A model generated the notes under the pieces. It had not been told where the DNA came from. It did no database searches and saw only the letters and a program-made list of their open reading frames with translations. A DNA stretch of 64,000 bases from contig JAFTZM010000033.1 of NCBI GenBank assembly GCA_017464525.1, positions 62,001 through 126,000 on the forward strand, given 5' to 3'. Positions within the stretch are counted from its first letter, which is position 1; each line of letters opens with the position of its first letter. The stretch comes from Clostridia bacterium. GTDB taxonomy: Bacteria; Bacillota; Clostridia; Oscillospirales; QAKW01. Position numbers and translations under genes: made by a program. Below are positions 49,564 to 59,538 of this stretch, one piece after another.

Positions 49564-52500
49564 ATGGCAAATAAAGAATTGCTTAGTTTTTTCAGGCGTT
49601 GCTTGTTTTCAGAGGATGAGCAGCGTTTTCTTGCTGGCGCTTATGCCACCAAGGTTGAAGCAAATCAAGAACATAGAATGATAAAGGCACATGCTGAGTT
49701 TCCGATGTATGTGCCTTTTTCCCATATCGAAAAGTTGGAAGAAAAGATCAAGTCAACTTATGAACTTCACATGGTTGAAATTGATCCCACTTTTTTAAAC
49801 ACTTCTTTTTCTGCTGAGCATTGGTCCGATGTTGTGCTCTGTGCTAAGAAAAGAAATGCCGGGGTTAATGGTTTTTTAAATGACTCCACCGCTGAAGTAC
49901 ATGAGGGAAAAGTCACAGTTTTTCTAAAGTATGGTGGCCTGGATATTCTTACCGCTTTAGGTGTACAAAATACTTTTGCGGAAATTTTCCGCAGCTGGTA
50001 CCAGGTTCCTTATCAAATCGAACTTTCTGGGGTTACGCAGGTTGCTCAGGTTGAACGTGAAGAAATTCCGGAGCCTGATATTGTGGATGTTCCACCTCCT
50101 CTTCCGGAGCCTGCTACACCCCCGGCTCCGCAGGAGCCCGCAAAACGGGAATGGCGGCGTTCCGCTCCGATTGTGGTTGAAATGCCAGATATTCCCTTTA
50201 AGCCTACTGATAAAACCATTCATGGAGAACGTATCGGTAAAAATTTCTATGCTTTAAATAAGGTGACGCAGATCGACGGTACGGTTTCTGTTATGGGAAA
50301 CATATTTAAATGCGATAGCAGAACCACCTGGGATCAAAAAAACGTTCGCTTTTCGGTCTATATAACTGATTACACCGATTCGATCACGGTGAAATTTATG
50401 GTTCCTGCAGATAAGGCGGATGAGCTTTCCGGCCAGTTAAAGCCAGGCAAAGCCATCGGCGCCACAGGGCAAGCACTATATGATAAATATGAGTCGGATT
50501 ATGTGATCAATGCGAAATGTGTATTTGAGGCAAAATATGTTATTCGCCAGGATACTGCAGATGAAAAGCGTGTTGAACTGCATCTTCATACCAATATGTC
50601 CTCTATGGATGCGGTGAACACCATCGAGGATTATGTTCGCCGTGCGGCTTATTGGGGTCATAAGGCGATTGCGATCACAGACCACGGTAATCTTCAGAAC
50701 TATCCCAGTGCGCAGGCAGCAGCCAGCGATTGTGGTATAAAAATGATCTATGGCATCGAAGGATATCTTGTTGACGATACAGTTCCTGATTTTGATTTTA
50801 AGAAACTTGCACGTAAGAAAAAAGATAAATCTGCCGATGATGATTCCCGCATGAGTTATCATATTATCTTGCTGGTGAAAAACAAGACCGGTTTGCGCAA
50901 TCTGTATGAATTGGTCACAAAATCCAGCATTGATCATTTCTATCGCAGACCCTTAATGTATCGCTCTGAAATTGAGAAACTTCGTGAAGGCTTGATTATT
51001 GGAAGTGCATGCGAGGCAGGTGAACTTTTTAATGCAATTTACCGAAAAAAACCGGAAGATGAGATTAAAAAAATTGCCTCTTTCTATGATTATTTAGAGG
51101 TTCAACCCATCGGAAATAATGCCTTTATGCTTCGAAACGGCATGGCTGAAAATGAAGAAGAGCTTCAGGGCTTTTGTAAGGAGATCATCCGTTTGGGTGA
51201 AGAACTGGATAAGCCTGTCGTTGCAACCTGCGACGTTCATTTTTTGGATCCCCGTGATGAAGTTTTTCGGCGCATTCTGATGGCAGGGCAGGGCTTTACA
51301 GATGCGGACCATCAGCCGCCCCTTTATTTTAGAACGACTGATGAAATGCTGGCTGAATTTGACTATCTGCCCTATCAGAAGGCTCATGAAATCGTTGTAG
51401 AAAATCCGAATATCATTGCAGATATGGTAGAGGAGATCATTCCCATTCCCTTTGGAATGCATGCACCTGAAATGGAGGGCGCAGAAGAGGAATTGCGCAC
51501 CATTTCCTGGAAAACAGCCCATGATATTTATGGCGATCCGCTGCCCAAAATTGTTGAAGAGCGATTGGATCGGGAACTGAATTCTATCATTTCAAACGGT
51601 TATGCAGTTATGTATATGATTGCGCAAAAGTTGGTTATGAAGTCCAATGAAGCCGGATATTCTGTGGGTTCCCGTGGTTCTGTTGGCTCCTCTTTTGCTG
51701 CCTCTATGGTCGGGATCTCAGAAGTAAATCCTCTTGCACCCCATTATATATGCCCCAAATGTAAGCATAGCGAGTTCTTCACGGATGGTTCTGTTGGGTC
51801 GGGCTTTGACTTGCCGAATAAGGATTGCCCAAATTGCGGGGCGCCTATGAAAACAGACGGTCATGATATTCCCTTTGAAACCTTCCTGGGCTTTAAGGGT
51901 GATAAGGTTCCGGATATTGACTTGAACTTTTCCGGCGAATATCAATCGACAGCACATAAATATGTAGAAGAACTTTTTGGTGAAGGATATGTATTTAAGG
52001 CTGGCACGATTGGCACACTTGCTGATAAAACCGCTTACGGTTTCGTAAAAAAATATCTCGAAAGCAAGGGGATGAAGCTTAACAAAGCGGAAGAGCAAAG
52101 GCTGGTTGATGGCTGTGTTGGCGTTAAGCGTACTACCGGGCAGCACCCTGCCGGTATGGTCGTTATTCCAAAGCAATATAGTGTATATGATTTTTGCCCC
52201 ATTCAGCACCCTGCCGATGATCAGGAATCGGATATTTTAACGACCCACTTTGATTTCCATTCCTTGCATGATACGATTTTAAAACTTGATATTCTGGGCC
52301 ATGATGTGCCGACACTTCTGAAGCATCTGGAGGATCTTACCCCCTTGAAATTTGTGGATATTCCCATGAACGATCAGGAGGTTTACAGTCTACTCACAAG
52401 TCCCAAAGCACTGGGCGTTACTCCGGAGGAGATCGATTGTGAAACCGGCACGTTGGCCCTGCCAGAGATGGGCACTAAGTTTGTGCGCCAGATGATGATG

Positions 52501-53346
52501 GAAGCAAAGCCCAAGAACTTTTCCGAGCTTCTGCAAATTTCCGGTCTTTCCCATGGAACTGATGTATGGATCGGTAATGCGCAGGATCTGATTCGGGAAG
52601 GAAAGTGCGAGATCAAGGATGTTATCGGTACCCGTGATAATATCATGGTGTATCTCATTCATAAGGGTCTGGAGCCCAGCATGGCTTTTAAGATCATGGA
52701 GATCGTTCGAAAGGGAAAAGCAAAGAAGCAGTTAACAGAAGAAATGATCGCTGCCATGAAAAGCCATGATCTGCCTGATTGGTACCTGGATAGCTGTTTA
52801 AAGATCAAATATATGTTCCCTAAAGCACACGCTGCTGCATATGTTATGGGGGCCATGCGCTTGGGATATTATAAGATCCATTATCCCAAGGAGTTTTACT
52901 GCGCAACCTTTACGGTGCGTCCGGAAGGCTTTGATGCGGTAGATGTGATCAAAGGTGCCGATCATCTGCGCGGCGTTATACGGGGGTTAGAAAACCTTGG
53001 GAAAGCCAAAACAGCAAAGGATGATAAAACCATTGATACATATCAGGTGGTTATTGAAGCGATGGCACGTGGAATTCGTTTTCTGCCGGTAGATCTTTAT
53101 AAATCTCAGGCAACAGCCTTTACCATTGAAGATGAGGGAATTCGTATGCCCTTCAGTGTTTTAAGCGGTGTGGGCGAAAATGCAGCTTATAGTATTGTGA
53201 AGACCAGGGATGAGGAAGAAATCTTATCTCAGGAAGAGTTCCGTGTTAAAGCGGGGATCTCTACCACGGTTTGTGAATTGCTGAACCGGGAAGGGGTGTT
53301 TGGTGACATTCCTGTAAGCGCTCAGATTTCATTGTTTGATTTTTAA
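49564..53346 (+). CDS. polC: DNA polymerase III PolC-type alpha subunit lacking the exonuclease insert
   Basis: This 1260-residue replicative polymerase is shorter than canonical PolC (about 1430). In order: N-terminal domain (1-165), Pro/Glu linker (about 170-210), OB fold (about 235-335), PHP domain (HLHT at 340, ITDHG about 372, GIEGYLVDD about 395), palm with KVPDIDLNFSGEYQ, zinc site (CPKCKH then CPNCGAP), HhH region and the C-terminal clamp motif QISLF. In canonical PolC a DnaQ-like exonuclease (DxETTG type) is inserted in PHP right after the YLVDD position. Here only a charged linker of about 25 residues (KKLARKKKDKSADDD) stands there before YHIILLVKN. PHP metal residues look intact. 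Otherwise all polymerase motifs are present. Confidence 0.95.
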   Translation: MANKELLSFFRRCLFSEDEQRFLAGAYATKVEANQEHRMIKAHAEFPMYVPFSHIEKLEEKIKSTYELHMVEIDPTFLNTSFSAEHWSDVVLCAKKRNAGVNGFLNDSTAEVHEGKVTVFLKYGGLDILTALGVQNTFAEIFRSWYQVPYQIELSGVTQVAQVEREEIPEPDIVDVPPPLPEPATPPAPQEPAKREWRRSAPIVVEMPDIPFKPTDKTIHGERIGKNFYALNKVTQIDGTVSVMGNIFKCDSRTTWDQKNVRFSVYITDYTDSITVKFMVPADKADELSGQLKPGKAIGATGQALYDKYESDYVINAKCVFEAKYVIRQDTADEKRVELHLHTNMSSMDAVNTIEDYVRRAAYWGHKAIAITDHGNLQNYPSAQAAASDCGIKMIYGIEGYLVDDTVPDFDFKKLARKKKDKSADDDSRMSYHIILLVKNKTGLRNLYELVTKSSIDHFYRRPLMYRSEIEKLREGLIIGSACEAGELFNAIYRKKPEDEIKKIASFYDYLEVQPIGNNAFMLRNGMAENEEELQGFCKEIIRLGEELDKPVVATCDVHFLDPRDEVFRRILMAGQGFTDADHQPPLYFRTTDEMLAEFDYLPYQKAHEIVVENPNIIADMVEEIIPIPFGMHAPEMEGAEEELRTISWKTAHDIYGDPLPKIVEERLDRELNSIISNGYAVMYMIAQKLVMKSNEAGYSVGSRGSVGSSFAASMVGISEVNPLAPHYICPKCKHSEFFTDGSVGSGFDLPNKDCPNCGAPMKTDGHDIPFETFLGFKGDKVPDIDLNFSGEYQSTAHKYVEELFGEGYVFKAGTIGTLADKTAYGFVKKYLESKGMKLNKAEEQRLVDGCVGVKRTTGQHPAGMVVIPKQYSVYDFCPIQHPADDQESDILTTHFDFHSLHDTILKLDILGHDVPTLLKHLEDLTPLKFVDIPMNDQEVYSLLTSPKALGVTPEEIDCETGTLALPEMGTKFVRQMMMEAKPKNFSELLQISGLSHGTDVWIGNAQDLIREGKCEIKDVIGTRDNIMVYLIHKGLEPSMAFKIMEIVRKGKAKKQLTEEMIAAMKSHDLPDWYLDSCLKIKYMFPKAHAAAYVMGAMRLGYYKIHYPKEFYCATFTVRPEGFDAVDVIKGADHLRGVIRGLENLGKAKTAKDDKTIDTYQVVIEAMARGIRFLPVDLYKSQATAFTIEDEGIRMPFSVLSGVGENAAYSIVKTRDEEEILSQEEFRVKAGISTTVCELLNREGVFGDIPVSAQISLFDF

Positions 53347-53357
53347 TGAGGTGTTGT

Positions 53358-54263
53358 ATGGATTCATTTGTGAATATGTTAAATGAACATCAGATCCCTT
53401 TTCGGAAGGATTGTACTTTAGCTGAGCTTTCCACTTTTAAAATTGGAGGTCCTGTGGAGTATGTATTTTATCCGGAATCTGTCATTCAATGCAGGGCATT
53501 AATTCAGTTATCGAGGGATCAGGGGAAAAAACTTGTTTATTTAGGAAACGGCTCCAATATTTTGGGAAGTGATGCCGGGTGTGAGGAATGGATTCTAAAA
53601 ACCGATCGTTTGGATGAGATTCGATTGTCCAACGACGGTGTGATGACGGTTGGTGCTGGAATTAAGACTGTAAAGGCCTCTTCCTTTGCAGCAAAAAGTG
53701 GATTTTCCGGGTTGGAATTTGCACACGGAATTCCCGGAACGGTTGGCGGTGCTGTTTTTATGAACGCGGGTGCTTATGGCGGAGCCATGGAACAGATCGT
53801 ATTACGGACTCACTATTTGGATGATAACGGGAATGAACAAATTTTGGAAGGAAAGGACCATCAGTTTGGCTATCGGAAAAGCTTTTTTATCCAGCATCCG
53901 GAATATCTGATTGTTTCCGTGGATCTGCAGTTAAAAAAAGGTGATTCCGCTGAGATCTATTCTTTGATCAATGACCTTCAGCAGCGGCGCCGTGATAAAC
54001 AACCGCTGGAATACCCCAGCGCCGGAAGCACTTTTAAACGTCCGGAGGGTTATTTTGCCGGTAAATTGATTGAGGATTCCGGGTTGAAGGGATTCAGGAT
54101 TGGGGATGCTCAAGTTAGTGAAAAACATGCTGGATTTGTTATTAATCGGGGCCATGCAACCGGAAGCGAAGTGCGGCAGCTGATCAAGCATATACAAAAG
54201 ACTGTTCAAGAGAATTATGGTGTTGAATTAGAATGTGAGGTGCGATATCTTGGATCGGAATGA
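53358..54263 (+). CDS. murB: UDP-N-acetylenolpyruvoylglucosamine reductase
   Basis: This 301-residue FAD enzyme makes UDP-MurNAc. FKIGGPVEYVFYP, LGNGSNILGSD, GLEFAHGIPGTVGGAVFMNA, GYRKSFF and YPSAGSTFKRPEG mark a type II MurB. ATG 53358 has GAGG 6 bases before it; ATG 53346 overlaps the polC stop and would add four residues. Confidence 0.96.
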   Translation: MDSFVNMLNEHQIPFRKDCTLAELSTFKIGGPVEYVFYPESVIQCRALIQLSRDQGKKLVYLGNGSNILGSDAGCEEWILKTDRLDEIRLSNDGVMTVGAGIKTVKASSFAAKSGFSGLEFAHGIPGTVGGAVFMNAGAYGGAMEQIVLRTHYLDDNGNEQILEGKDHQFGYRKSFFIQHPEYLIVSVDLQLKKGDSAEIYSLINDLQQRRRDKQPLEYPSAGSTFKRPEGYFAGKLIEDSGLKGFRIGDAQVSEKHAGFVINRGHATGSEVRQLIKHIQKTVQENYGVELECEVRYLGSE

Positions 54264-55122
54264 TTTTCCGGAGATTATGATCATTACCGGTATGAGCGGT
54301 GCGGGTAAATCCAGAGCTATCGAAGTTTTTGAGGATATGGATTATAACTGTGTCGATAATATGCCGCCCTCCTTGATTACCAAATTTGTTGAGATCTGCT
54401 GCGGGCCCGGTGCGCATTTCAATCGTTTATGTATCGTTGTGGACTGCCGGATCGGAGAACTTTTTGAATCGTTGAGCGGCGAATTAAAGGCTTTGAAAGC
54501 TATGGGGTTTCAATATCGTGTTTTGTTCTTGGAAGCCTCTGATGAGGTTTTGAAGCGCCGTTACAAAGAAACAAGGCACCGCCATCCGTTGGAAAAGCTG
54601 GCCGGTGGTGATATTTCAAAAGCGATCACCATGGAGCGTCAGATGCTGCGTCAGGCCCGTTCTGAGGCTGATGTTGTGGTGGATACATCTCTTTCATCTG
54701 CTAAAACCTTGAAAGAGCTGATTGCAAAAAAATTCAGTACAACGAACCATAATATGTCGGTTACAGTAATGTCCTTCGGCTTTAAATACGGCCCGCAGAA
54801 TGATGCGGATCTTTTGCTGGATGTTCGCTGCCTGCCTAATCCTTATTATATCGAAGAATTGCGTCCTTTGACCGGTCTTGATGCGGAAATTTATGATTAT
54901 GTATTTCAATGGGATGAATCCAAAGAAATGTTCAGCAAGCTTGCAGATCTGATCACCTTCTCTTTGCCTTTGTATGGAAATGAAGGGCGCAGTAATCTTA
55001 CCATTGCTTTTGGATGTACCGGCGGGCAGCATCGCAGCGTTTCCTTTGCACGCAGGATGGGGGAATTGATCGAAAAAATGGGTTATAATGTATCTGTTAT
55101 TCACCGAGATATTGAAAAATAA
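54250..55122 (+). CDS. rapZ: RapZ/YvcJ-family nucleotide-binding protein
   Basis: This protein of about 290 residues has a P-loop in IITGMSGAGKSRAIEVF, YNCVDNMPP, a basic stretch RYKETRHRHPL and the C-terminal signature FGCTGGQHRSVSFARR. RapZ relatives regulate amino-sugar metabolism or competence. I take TTG 54250, with GAGG 9 bases before it; GTG 54235 or ATG 54277 are alternatives. It overlaps murB. glmR (yvcK), usually next, is missing. Confidence 0.92.
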   Translation: MDRNDFPEIMIITGMSGAGKSRAIEVFEDMDYNCVDNMPPSLITKFVEICCGPGAHFNRLCIVVDCRIGELFESLSGELKALKAMGFQYRVLFLEASDEVLKRRYKETRHRHPLEKLAGGDISKAITMERQMLRQARSEADVVVDTSLSSAKTLKELIAKKFSTTNHNMSVTVMSFGFKYGPQNDADLLLDVRCLPNPYYIEELRPLTGLDAEIYDYVFQWDESKEMFSKLADLITFSLPLYGNEGRSNLTIAFGCTGGQHRSVSFARRMGELIEKMGYNVSVIHRDIEK

Positions 55123-55136
55123 AGGAGCTGATACAG

Positions 55137-56018
55137 GTGTCTTTTTGTTTTGATGTAAAAGAAGAATTATGCAAAATTGAAGATAAAGATGATGCCTGTA
55201 AACTTGCGGAGCTTTACGGAATGATTCTTTTTGCTCAGGCTGTCAAGGAGGATCATGTAAAGGTATCCACTGAAAATGTTTTGGTAATCAATCGGCTGCA
55301 AACACTTTCCGCAAAGCTTCTCGGTGTTTTTTTTGAAATGAACGAAGCAGGAGTTACATATAATGCCACCATGAAGGGGGAGGCTCTGGCTCGTCTTTAT
55401 CACTTGCTTCATATCGAAAACAGCCTTGAAATTATTGAAAGAATGATCCATTCAAATAAGCTTTTTGCTGCTTTTTTGCGTGGCGCTGTATTAAGCGGTG
55501 GCTATTTTAATGATCCGATAAACAGATATCATTTTGAACTTGTTACATCAAATTATTCAACTGCTAAATCCGCTCTTGAGATCTTTAATAATCGCAAAAT
55601 CCCGGTAAAAATGGTGGTACGGCGTGCTAATTATGTTGTTTATTTGAAAGATAGCCAGCAGATCTATGATCTGCTTTATCGGTTGGGGGCACGGAATGCG
55701 GCCTTTGAACTGATGAACGTTAAGATAGAAAAAGAAACAAACAACAATAATAACCGCATGGATAATTGCGTAGCCTATAATATGGATAAAGCTTTGAATA
55801 AAGCGGTAGAACAGGTTCGCGCTATCGAACAAATTTGTAATACGGTCGGTTTATCCGCATTGCCGGATGATCTGCTGTATGTGGCTGTTTTACGCAGGGA
55901 AAACCCCACCAGCAGCCTGAATGAGCTTGCTGCTTTGTGTGAAGGGCGTCTCAGCAAGCCCAGCCTCAGCCGCAAACTAAATAAAATTGTTGAGTTTGCT
56001 AAAACTTTAGAAGGGTAG
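55137..56018 (+). CDS. whiA: WhiA-family DNA-binding protein
   Basis: This 293-residue regulator has an N-terminal LAGLIDADG-like domain (LLGVFFEMNEAGV; FLRGAVLSGGYFNDP; YHFELVTSNY) and a C-terminal HTH (LPDDLLYVAVLRRENP; SLNELAALCEGRLSKPSLSRKL in sequence). WhiA links division with metabolism in Gram-positives. The start is GTG 55137, preceded by AAAGGAGCTG. Confidence 0.94.
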   Translation: MSFCFDVKEELCKIEDKDDACKLAELYGMILFAQAVKEDHVKVSTENVLVINRLQTLSAKLLGVFFEMNEAGVTYNATMKGEALARLYHLLHIENSLEIIERMIHSNKLFAAFLRGAVLSGGYFNDPINRYHFELVTSNYSTAKSALEIFNNRKIPVKMVVRRANYVVYLKDSQQIYDLLYRLGARNAAFELMNVKIEKETNNNNNRMDNCVAYNMDKALNKAVEQVRAIEQICNTVGLSALPDDLLYVAVLRRENPTSSLNELAALCEGRLSKPSLSRKLNKIVEFAKTLEG

Positions 56019-56022
56019 TTTC

Positions 56023-59000
56023 ATGAGAGATTTTGTTCATCTGCATCTTCATACGGAGTACAGTCTTTTGGATGGTGCCTGCCGCATTAACGAGGTGGTT
56101 TCCCAAGCAAAGGCTTTGGGGCAATCTGCCTTAGCCATCACCGATCATGGGGTGATGTATGGTGTGGTCGATTTTTATAAGGCTTGCCGAAAAGAGGGGA
56201 TCAAACCTATTATCGGCTGTGAAATTTATTTGGCTCCTCACGGAAGGATGGACAAGCAATATAATGTAGATGGTAAATACTCTCATTTGATCTTATTAGC
56301 GAAGGATAAGGTGGGGTATCATAACCTGATCAAGATCGTTTCCCGTGGTTTTACGGAGGGATTTTACTATAAGCCCCGTGCAGATTTTGAACTTTTGGAT
56401 CAATATCATGAGGGTTTGATCTGTCTTTCCGGTTGTTTGGGAGGAGCAGTTCAGCAGAAGCTTCTGCAGGATGATTATAACGGTGCGAAGAATGAGGCGC
56501 TTCGCTATCGGAGCATTTTCGGGGAAGATTATTATTTGGAACTGCAAAATCATGGCTATAAAGAAGATGCAGTCATTCTTTCCGGTCTTATGCGTATTCA
56601 CGATGAAACCGGTATCCCCATAGTGGCCACAAACGATGCACATTATATTACCAAAGAAGATGCCTATACCCAGAAGGTACTGATGTGTATTCAAATGAAT
56701 AAAACGCTAAATGAGCCGGATGCTCCGGGATTTGATACAGAGGAGTTCTATTTAAAAAGCGGTGATGAGATGGAGGCGCTTTTTTCAAAGTATCCCGGCG
56801 CCATCGATAATACTTTGAAAATCGCCGATCAGTGCAATTATGATTTTGAATTCGGTCAATTTCATTTACCAAAATTTCAATTGCCTTCCGGCGTAAATGA
56901 TAGTTTTTTCTATTTAAAGGACTTATGCTTTACGGGGCTTAAAGAACGGTATTCGACTATCACATCAGAGCTGGAGTCTCGTCTGAATTACGAATTGAAT
57001 ACGATCCATGACATGGGCTATGTGGATTATTTTTTGATCGTAAGCGACTTTATTTCTTATGCCAAAAACAATGATATTCCGGTAGGACCGGGGAGAGGAA
57101 GTGCTGCCGGCTCCTTGGTTGCTTATTGTTTAAAAATAACGGATATTGATCCTATTGCGTATGATCTACTGTTTGAGCGCTTTTTGAATCCGGAACGGGT
57201 CACGATGCCGGATATTGATATTGACTTTTGCTATGAAAATAGAAGTAAAGTGATCGATTATGTGATTGAAAAATATGGGGCAAACAATGTGGCGCAGATC
57301 GTTACTTTTGGTACTATGGCAGCAAAACAAGTGGTGCGTGATGTGGGACGTGCAATGGGAATTGCTTACGGAGAGGTTGATGCTGTTGCAAAAATGATTC
57401 CCTTTCGGTTGGGGATCACATTGCGGGAGGCAATCAATGATGTTCCTGCATTAAAGGAACTTTATGAAACCAACCAAACTGTTCAAAAACTTTTGAACCA
57501 AGCGATGAGGCTTGAGGGCTTTCCGCGGCATAATTCAACCCATGCTGCAGGGGTGGTGATTACCGAAAATGAGGTCAGTGATTTTGTGCCGATCTCGCTG
57601 AATGGTGAATCATATGTTACGCAGTTTACCATGACCACGCTGGAAGAGCTGGGCCTTTTGAAGATGGATTTTTTGGGTCTGCGTAATCTGACGATTATTC
57701 ATGAAACAGAAAAGCTGATCCGGCAAACTGAACCGGAATTTAATATCAATGATATTTCTTTGAATGATTCGGAGACATACCGTACCTTGTCCAGCGGAAA
57801 CACGATTGGTATTTTTCAGATGGAAAGCGCCGGTATGCGGCAGGTACTTGCCAGATTGAAGCCTTCGGAGTTTGAGGATATCATTGCGGTGATTTCTCTT
57901 TATCGTCCGGGCCCGATGGATTCCATTCCCACCTATATCGATAATAAAAACCATCCGGAACGTGTCCGCTACCTAACTCCGGAACTGGAACCTATTTTAA
58001 AGGTGACATACGGATGCATCGTGTATCAGGAGCAGGTAATGCAAATCGTTCGTTGCCTTGCGGGTTATTCCTATGCGAGAGCAGATCTGGTTCGCCGTGC
58101 CATGAGTAAAAAGAAAATTGATGTGATGGAGCGGGAACGAGAGATCTTTTTAAACGGATCTGTTGACGAGGATGGGAACATTTTGGTGCCAGGTGCTCTT
58201 CGGAACGGCATTTCCAAAGGAGTTGCCAATCGTATTTACGATCAAATGATCGATTTTGCAAAGTATGCATTTAATAAATCCCACGCCACCTGTTATGCGA
58301 AGGTGGCTTATCAAACTGCCTATTTGAAAACCCATTATCAGACCGCATATCTTGCTGCTTTAATGACGAGCGTGATCGGTTCAACAGACAAAACAGCTGA
58401 ATACATTGAAGAATGCCGCCGCTTGGGGATCCCGGTTTTGGCGCCGCATATCAATAAGAGCTTTTCTCGTTTTCAGGCAACGCAGGACGGTATCATTTAC
58501 GGTCTTTTAGCGATTAAAAATGTTGGCTCTAAAATGGTTGATGATATTCTTACAGAGCGGGAGAAAAACGGAGAATTTAAAGATTTTGTTGATTTTTGCA
58601 GCAGAATTGTCGGGCTTGATATTAATACCCGTGCCATCGATAGCATGATCAAATGCGGTGTATTTGATTGTTTTAAGTATAGTCGCCGTCATCTTGCATC
58701 TGTTTATGAAAACCTTCTAAATAGCTTGGCGCTGGAAAAAAAGAGCCAGATAGAAGGACAGATCGGCTTTTTTTCTATGCTGGAATCTACACCGGAGACA
58801 GGCGCCCGCTTTTTTAAGGAACCCATGAGCGAATATGAAAAATCCGAAAAGCTAGCCTACGAGAAGGAAATGATCGGCATACATTTATCTGATAATCCTT
58901 TTGAACCCTATAACCATATCTATTCCAGAAAGGATATTACTTTATTTTCGGATGCACTTTCTGATGAAACCACAGACGGAAAGGAAATTTGGGCCTTTGC

Positions 59001-59469
59001 CCAAATTGATGCATACAGATCAGTCAAAACGAAATCCGGAACAGAGATGGGTTATCTGACTCTTTCGGATATCAGTGGTAGTGCTGAGGGCATCATCTTT
59101 CCGAAAGTATATGCAAGATTTAGATCATCGCTGGCGAAAGGCTCTTTTGTATTTGTTCGGGGAAAAATTCAACATGATGAAGTTCGGGGTACCAAGCTTT
59201 TGATTGATGAAGTAAAATACCCGAGCAAAACTGAATTGCAGGAGAAAACAAAACGGCTCTATATCAAATTACCCAGCAGAAATTCTGCAAAGACCGATGA
59301 TGTTCTTGAACTTTTGCGCTTTTATCCGGGGGTTCATGAATGTATCCTTTATTTTGCCGATACGAAGAAAAGTGTATCGACTTTGAATAAGTTTGGGGTC
59401 GATATTGAGGAAAAACTTTTGAAGGATTTGAAAAAAATACTGGGTGAATCGGAAATTGTAGTAAAATAG
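56023..59469 (+). CDS. dnaE: DNA polymerase III alpha subunit, DnaE type
   Basis: This 1148-residue polymerase has an intact N-terminal PHP domain (HLHLHTEYSLLDGACR, AITDHGVMYG, GCEIYLAPHG, LSGCLGGA, NDAHYI), the palm with PDIDIDFCYENR (catalytic Asp near 397), GPGRGSAAGSLVAYCL, a HhH region (AIKNVGSKMVDDIL) and a C-terminal OB fold (SGTEMGYLTLSDISGSAEGI). Such DnaE acts with PolC in Firmicutes to extend RNA primers. It lies 4 bases after whiA. No terminator follows before the pfkA promoter. Confidence 0.96.
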   Translation: MRDFVHLHLHTEYSLLDGACRINEVVSQAKALGQSALAITDHGVMYGVVDFYKACRKEGIKPIIGCEIYLAPHGRMDKQYNVDGKYSHLILLAKDKVGYHNLIKIVSRGFTEGFYYKPRADFELLDQYHEGLICLSGCLGGAVQQKLLQDDYNGAKNEALRYRSIFGEDYYLELQNHGYKEDAVILSGLMRIHDETGIPIVATNDAHYITKEDAYTQKVLMCIQMNKTLNEPDAPGFDTEEFYLKSGDEMEALFSKYPGAIDNTLKIADQCNYDFEFGQFHLPKFQLPSGVNDSFFYLKDLCFTGLKERYSTITSELESRLNYELNTIHDMGYVDYFLIVSDFISYAKNNDIPVGPGRGSAAGSLVAYCLKITDIDPIAYDLLFERFLNPERVTMPDIDIDFCYENRSKVIDYVIEKYGANNVAQIVTFGTMAAKQVVRDVGRAMGIAYGEVDAVAKMIPFRLGITLREAINDVPALKELYETNQTVQKLLNQAMRLEGFPRHNSTHAAGVVITENEVSDFVPISLNGESYVTQFTMTTLEELGLLKMDFLGLRNLTIIHETEKLIRQTEPEFNINDISLNDSETYRTLSSGNTIGIFQMESAGMRQVLARLKPSEFEDIIAVISLYRPGPMDSIPTYIDNKNHPERVRYLTPELEPILKVTYGCIVYQEQVMQIVRCLAGYSYARADLVRRAMSKKKIDVMEREREIFLNGSVDEDGNILVPGALRNGISKGVANRIYDQMIDFAKYAFNKSHATCYAKVAYQTAYLKTHYQTAYLAALMTSVIGSTDKTAEYIEECRRLGIPVLAPHINKSFSRFQATQDGIIYGLLAIKNVGSKMVDDILTEREKNGEFKDFVDFCSRIVGLDINTRAIDSMIKCGVFDCFKYSRRHLASVYENLLNSLALEKKSQIEGQIGFFSMLESTPETGARFFKEPMSEYEKSEKLAYEKEMIGIHLSDNPFEPYNHIYSRKDITLFSDALSDETTDGKEIWAFAQIDAYRSVKTKSGTEMGYLTLSDISGSAEGIIFPKVYARFRSSLAKGSFVFVRGKIQHDEVRGTKLLIDEVKYPSKTELQEKTKRLYIKLPSRNSAKTDDVLELLRFYPGVHECILYFADTKKSVSTLNKFGVDIEEKLLKDLKKILGESEIVVK

Positions 59470-59471
59470 CA

Positions 59472-59500
59472 TTGATTTTTTATATTTCATGGTGTATAAT
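59472..59500 (+). promoter_or_regulatory. Promoter of pfkA
   Basis: TTGATT (59472-59477) and TATAAT (59495-59500) are 17 bases apart, 38 bases before pfkA. Confidence 0.72.
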
Positions 59501-59538
59501 TCATCTGTTAATTTATGTTAGAAATAGAGGTTAATATT

